From assembly GCA_963966185.1 (NCBI GenBank), contig CAWZYM010000390.1:1-64000 (forward strand): a stretch of 64,000 bases of DNA, written 5' to 3'. Below the pieces are notes generated by a model. The model searched no databases. It worked only from the letters and a program-made list of their open reading frames with translations, and had not been told where the DNA came from. This DNA is from Rhabditoides inermis (taxonomy: Eukaryota > Nematoda > Chromadorea > Rhabditida > Rhabditidae). The position numbers were made by a program, and so were the translations under genes. The first letter of the stretch is position 1, and every line of letters starts with the position of its first letter. Shown piece after piece: positions 59,721 to 64,000 of this stretch.

Positions 59721-60196
59721 GCAACGGTCATTCGTTGACCGCATTATATTGCTTTTTGTTTTTGTTGGTTATACTGTTGTGTACAAGACCCTACGGTGAT
59801 GTTTGTTCAGCACCACTGCAACTGCCCACATACCCTGAAAAGATCATATTCTCTGATTCTCTCTTTCCTACTTTCTCTTCACTTTAACATTCTCATCTGA
59901 TAATTTATTCATTCCATCGTTCTAGAACAACATACCCTTCGGGTCGGTCTAATTTGCATAATTTCTGCTCGGACTGTTCTGGTCATTTGCGTGGCTGCGA
60001 GTTGTCGCCTTCTGAGATTAGCATGTCTCTCCCTCGCCCACCCGTCTCTCTCCCCTCCCTCCCTGTCATTTCTCGCCCACACCCTTTCCTTTGCTAGTTG
60101 CTTTTGTTCTTATTGTTTTGTCGTTGCTGCTTGTGTTGGTTGTTGTACATTGTTACGCGTTGGTTGGTTATTGATTGATTATCAGTTGTTGCAGTG

Positions 60197-60812
60197 ATGA
60201 CTGTGGTAACAAAGGCTACCCGGGAGACATCGGAGCAGCGAAAGGAGGAGAAGGAGGAGACGAGCGAGTTTGGCACGGACGTCTCTGGATCCTGCGACTC
60301 GAGCAAAGACAGCACGGATTCCGAGATGGAAGACGAGCAAGAGGAGGAGGAGGAGACTGGAGGTGGGTTGGGGAAGGGTGTTATCGAATGGGATCGATCG
60401 ATTATCGATCTCTCCCTCGAAGGCTCCTCTTCCTCCTCCTGTTCTGAGGACGAGTTCGACTCTGACTGCGAGATCGACCACCCCCTCGTCTCCTTCATGT
60501 CTCCGCGCATGGTCAAGGTATGCCCGCCCCTAGACCACGCCCCTTCTGACTCCGCCCCTTTTCAGGCGTGCATCGCATACGCTCTCTTCCTGGTGGTTAT
60601 CATCTCTTACTTCCTCTACACCATCTACGAGATCGGATGGGATAAGGTACGTCATACTGCATCCTACTGTAGTCTACAGTATACCGCACCCGATCTACAG
60701 TACCCCTTTTCAGGTTATGTACGATTTGTCGTCGGCATCTCATGCGTGGGGGATGTGGAAGAAGGAGTTTGAGCCCATCGTCAACCTCTTCGCTACCAAG
60801 GACGAACTCTGA
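60197..60812 (+). CDS. small acidic single-pass membrane protein, unknown
   Basis: Exons 60197-60517, 60566-60646 and 60714-60812 give 166 residues in whole codons. A TTGCAG ends two bases before the ATG (60197), a good spliced-leader site. Residues 1-107 are very acidic and Ser-rich (DSEMEDEQEEEEETGGG, SSSSSCSEDEFDSDCEID). Then comes one helix (ACIAYALFLVVIISYFLYTI), encoded by an exon of its own, and a short end MWKKEFEPIVNLFATKDEL. There is no signal peptide, so the acidic part is likely cytoplasmic. No family recognised. Confidence 0.65.
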
Positions 60813-61206
60813 AGATACAGTACCTTTATTTAATAGCTTACACTGTATTATATCTTACACATGTCTCCTCAGTATCTTATTAAATTATAACTTAGTGTGT
60901 TATTTAATTGTGTCTGATAAAAAAAGTTGTGATTGTGATGTGATGAATGTGTTGAAATGAGACGACCATTGGAACGTGATACGTGATTAGACAATCGATT
61001 TCTTTGACCTAAGAATCAGATGATTTTTTGAGAGACACCTGCGCAAAGAAACAAACGACAACCGTTTCACATGCATTTGTCGGTTTTTTTCATTGAAGAA
61101 TGTGTGGAATAAATGTTGCTTGAAGCCAATTCTTGAAGCCAATTGTATTTATTCCCTTTCTCTCTATTCTTGCCCTAACAATATATATTATGTTTTCGAA
61201 TGGTAA
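60813..61206. other. 3' spacer between convergent genes
   Basis: Contains a minus-strand AATAAA (as TTTATT, 61148-61153) for the WD-repeat gene. Nothing else seen. Confidence 0.5.
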
Positions 61207-62812
61207 CTACATTACAGCGCACATGTGACTCTTGTTTGTGTTTCCTCCGAGAAGGGACTTGAATCTAGTGACGGCAGCAGTGACTGCACCAAGGTTCTTC
61301 AGATCGAACACCTCCAGAGACTGCTCTTCGCCATACTGAAACATGAATCAAAGAGTGAGTGAGAGATAGGGGAGAGCGAGAGAGCGAGAGAGCGAGAGAG
61401 TGCGAGAGAGAGAGGGGGAGAGAGAGGGAGAGAGAGAAAAAAGAGAGAGGGGGGGGGAGCGAGAGGGGGAGCAGGAGAGAGAGTATGTTTCTGACCGGCA
61501 CGTGTAGGTAGTCTGCGAGGTGTTTCCTGCTTGGCAGTTGGGCGACTGCCGTCTGGATATTCTCATGTGAGATCTCATCGAACAGACACGCGGAGAGAAG
61601 CGAGCCGTCGTGACCACCTCAACACACACTCCCTCTCCTCCCCTCTCTCTCTCCCCCCCCTCCCTCTCCCTCTCTTTCTCTCTCTCTCTCCCTACCTATC
61701 ACACACTCTCTCTCTCTCTCTCCCTACCTATCACAATGGTGTGCCCCTTCTGATCAGCTGACCATGTGGAGAGAGCGGCGTGTGGTCGGAGTGTTCCCAC
61801 GAGAGCTCCGTCAGCCACTCGGAATGCTCTTGCAAGAGGGCGGAGTTAGAGGGGGCGGAGCTTGACTCACTCACCGCAATGTCTTGTGTCCGTTGTGGTA
61901 ATACAAGACATGTTGACCTGTAGGAGTGAAGGAAGCAATCACGTCGTTTACACCTAAAATAATTAAAACATAAAAAAAGTTTAGTCGTAAAAGTTAAATA
62001 GGTTGCCATTGCTAGTGAAACCGTTCATCGCCATTCTGACTCGTCTGACAATCATTGGACGAGTCAGAACAGTTTCCTGTTGATTTAACTTGCCTGAACT
62101 ATCATACACCACTCTCATTCTTTCATCAGGTGAGCACGGTTTCCAGAGGTGAAAGATTGTGCTTCAAAATAATCTCTCTTTCCTACTAGCGTCCAGTTTC
62201 ATGAATTCGCTTATTCGTGAACGTGATTCAAGAAGAAGGTTTTTACCTTCGGCGACGTTGCCAATCAGAGTGCGGAGAGTGTTGGTAGTCTTCATGTCAA
62301 TGATCTTAACATTATTTTATTTCCTTCCATGGTAAATGATTGCTCACATACAGCCCTCCTTTGGTAGGCGCATACAATCCCATCTTTCCATCGGAGGAGA
62401 TCACACCTCAACCGTAATGTAATACGAAAACACAGAGTTTGTATACCATTGAAATTCGGCAGTGTGCGCAGCAGCTTTCTGTTTCGAATGTCCCACACGC
62501 ATCCCTTACTCTCACTGTCCATCACGATTATCTACATAAAAATGGCATGGTCAACGTGGGCGAGACTTTGCTATGTACCTGATTGGTGGTCTGCGGCATG
62601 CCTATCACTCGCTGCACTATCACGTCCTTCTGGCGCTTGATCTGACGCGGTCTGAAACAGGTGGAAACATGATCACAATATGTTTTGGAAACCTGAATTT
62701 GTGCTTGAACGCCTTTTCGGCTACGTCGATGAGTTGCAAGCTATCGTGGCCCTTGAACAGAATCACCAGAACCACGGTCGTTTTGTCCTGAAATCCTTTA
62801 TCTGTTTACCCC

Positions 62813-62863
<51 letters not shown>

Positions 62864-64000
62864 ATCGCTCTCTCTCTCTCTCTCTCTTCTCTCTATCGCT
62901 CCACCCACCTTGAGTACGGCACAGTCGCGGAACATCCTGCACGGGAACTCGTATGTGAAGTGGATGGACAGATCGGCTGCGTTGTACACTGTCAGCCGCG
63001 CAATCTTCTGTTCTGCAGTGTCCATCTGACGGTACACCACACCTGCAATCAACATGCACATCATCCACTATACAGTATCCTAACCTATCCACTGCTCCTT
63101 TCCGAGGTAGCATATCTGATGGACTCCAGGTGCGGGAAGAGAGTGGAGGACTGATTGAGTGCGCAGATCCCACAACAGAAGAGAGTCGTTCTCCACGGCG
63201 ATTATAGATCTACACAAGATCAATGTATATCACAACTGTTCTAGTTCCTACCGTCCGTCGGATGAGAGTATGCAGTGAGTGACGACCGCACCATGAACAT
63301 TGGCAGTGAGTGAAGTGATCAGACGATGAGAGCTGTATTCGCGCATACTTTCTCTCAGCATCAGTCTCTGGCATTGTATTTACCGTATATCCCACACTCC
63401 GATGCACTTGCGAGTCTGTACAGCTGCGAGCGTAGCGTTTTCCTGCAACACATCACCTATTATATTTTACACATTCGATTTTTGATAAGTGATAACCTTG
63501 CACAATGCGATCTTCTCGATTGGCTGGTCCATCATAGGCACGGAGAAGGAGCGCTCGAATATGTTCTCCATGTTCCATATCTTGATGGAGTGATCGAGGG
63601 AGGATGATATGAGCAGGTTGAGGCCAGTTGCCGAGATAGACAGCAGGTTCAGGATACGGCCAAAGTGCGCGTCCACAGAACGAAGAAGCTGCCAACGATT
63701 GTTATTGTAATATAACTTTTTTTGATTTCCACCTGTTGTTGTTCAATGTTCCAGAGGAAGAGATTTTTTCTCACTCCCGCAACAAAGATGGCATCGTGAG
63801 ACGCGAGAGTGAAGGCTGCAAAAAACAATGTGTGAAAGATAAAATGTAGAGCTACCTGATGTAGAATGCATGGGTTTGATGGGAATGTTTCTTATGTTGG
63901 CGGGCAGGCGCAGATTGAACAGGTGACACTCTCCTTGCAGCGTTGGGTGCAGGATGAAACCCTGCGAGCAACTTTTTTTCGAATGTGGTTTCTACAACTT
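61207..64000 (-). CDS. NWD-like WD-repeat protein, C-terminal part (5' end outside window)
   Basis: The gene enters from the right edge and ends at 61207. Exons include 61875-61953, 61728-61828, 61496-61617 and 61207-61335. WD-type blades are visible: NLLISSSLDHSIKIWNMENI, KCIGVWDIR, GRSIIAVENDSLLLWDLRTQ, QIIVMDSESKGCVWDIRNRK and KMGLYAPTKGGLYIIDMKTT. The end is distinctive: TLIGNVAEGVNDVIASFTPT, GQHVLYYHNGHKTLR, FRVADGALVGTLRPHAALST, ADQKGHTIVIG, GHDGSLLSACLFDE. This end resembles NACHT and WD-repeat domain proteins (NWD1/NWD2), so a NACHT ATPase may lie upstream, but it is outside the window. Introns are loaded with GA/CT repeats. Two decayed copies of its last exons lie at 45.9-46.3 and 48.25-48.4 kb. 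Confidence 0.75.
61340..61480. repeat. GA-rich microsatellite in the last intron of the WD gene
   Basis: GAGAGAGC/GAGA repeats between exons 61496-61617 and 61207-61335. Confidence 0.9.
62815..62895. repeat. (CT)n microsatellite in a WD-gene intron
   Basis: CT runs broken by CTATCG lie between two WD exons. Confidence 0.9.

Overview
The window is eukaryotic and almost certainly nematode. Genes are split by many introns of about 40-60 bases with TTTCAG/TTGCAG acceptors. Several families point to nematodes: a seven-transmembrane chemoreceptor of the Srt type, PAN/ZP cuticle-type proteins, a fukutin-like protein of the LicD superfamily, a CRAL-TRIO plus GOLD protein and a CX-module-like surface protein. 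Several ATGs lie a few bases after a TTGCAG, as expected at spliced-leader acceptors. The genus cannot be told from the sequence. All exon coordinates were read by eye; most splice joins were checked by reading phase, but none against transcripts.

Layout. 1-1963 (+): 3' part of a gamma-glutamyltransferase gene. 2990-5569 (+): complete aquaporin. 6326-10349 (+): ankyrin-repeat protein. 10475-12027 (-): fukutin-like protein. 12347-14462 (-): type I membrane protein with a CX-like cysteine cluster, possibly sharing an operon with the fukutin-like gene. 14.5-19.2 kb: gene-poor, holding a 1.65 kb foldback element (17097-18747). 19168-21895 and upstream (-): double-C2 synaptotagmin-like protein. 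24138-31445 (-): receptor tyrosine kinase with von Willebrand A-like ectodomain segments; its last large intron holds a 1.3 kb palindromic element (24519-25818) between TA microsatellites. 31736-32200 (-): small secreted protein. 33588-34079 (+): secreted glycine-rich protein with a 60-base repeat.

34592-45208 (-): a giant spectrin-like/Ig-domain protein with two kinds of internal tandem repeat. 45.8-48.4 kb: a patchwork of gene fragments, namely two decayed copies of the 3' end of the WD-repeat gene found at 61-64 kb, tRNA-like remnants, an orphan fibronectin-III/GPI-type tail and an unidentified two-exon protein end. 49024-50582 (+): chemoreceptor. 50870-54719 (-): PAN/ZP transmembrane protein. 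55886-57797 (+): CRAL-TRIO/GOLD protein, followed 337 bases later by a GILT-like secreted protein (58134-58986), a possible operon. 60197-60812 (+): small acidic single-pass membrane protein. 61207-64000 (-): C-terminal part of an NWD-like WD-repeat protein, running off the window.

The genes do not form one pathway. The features most worth attention are the two large inverted-repeat elements, the VWA receptor kinase, the repeat architecture of the muscle-type giant protein, and the fragment patchwork derived from the WD gene. Microsatellites (GA/CT, TA, TTG) are abundant and sit mostly in introns and spacers.
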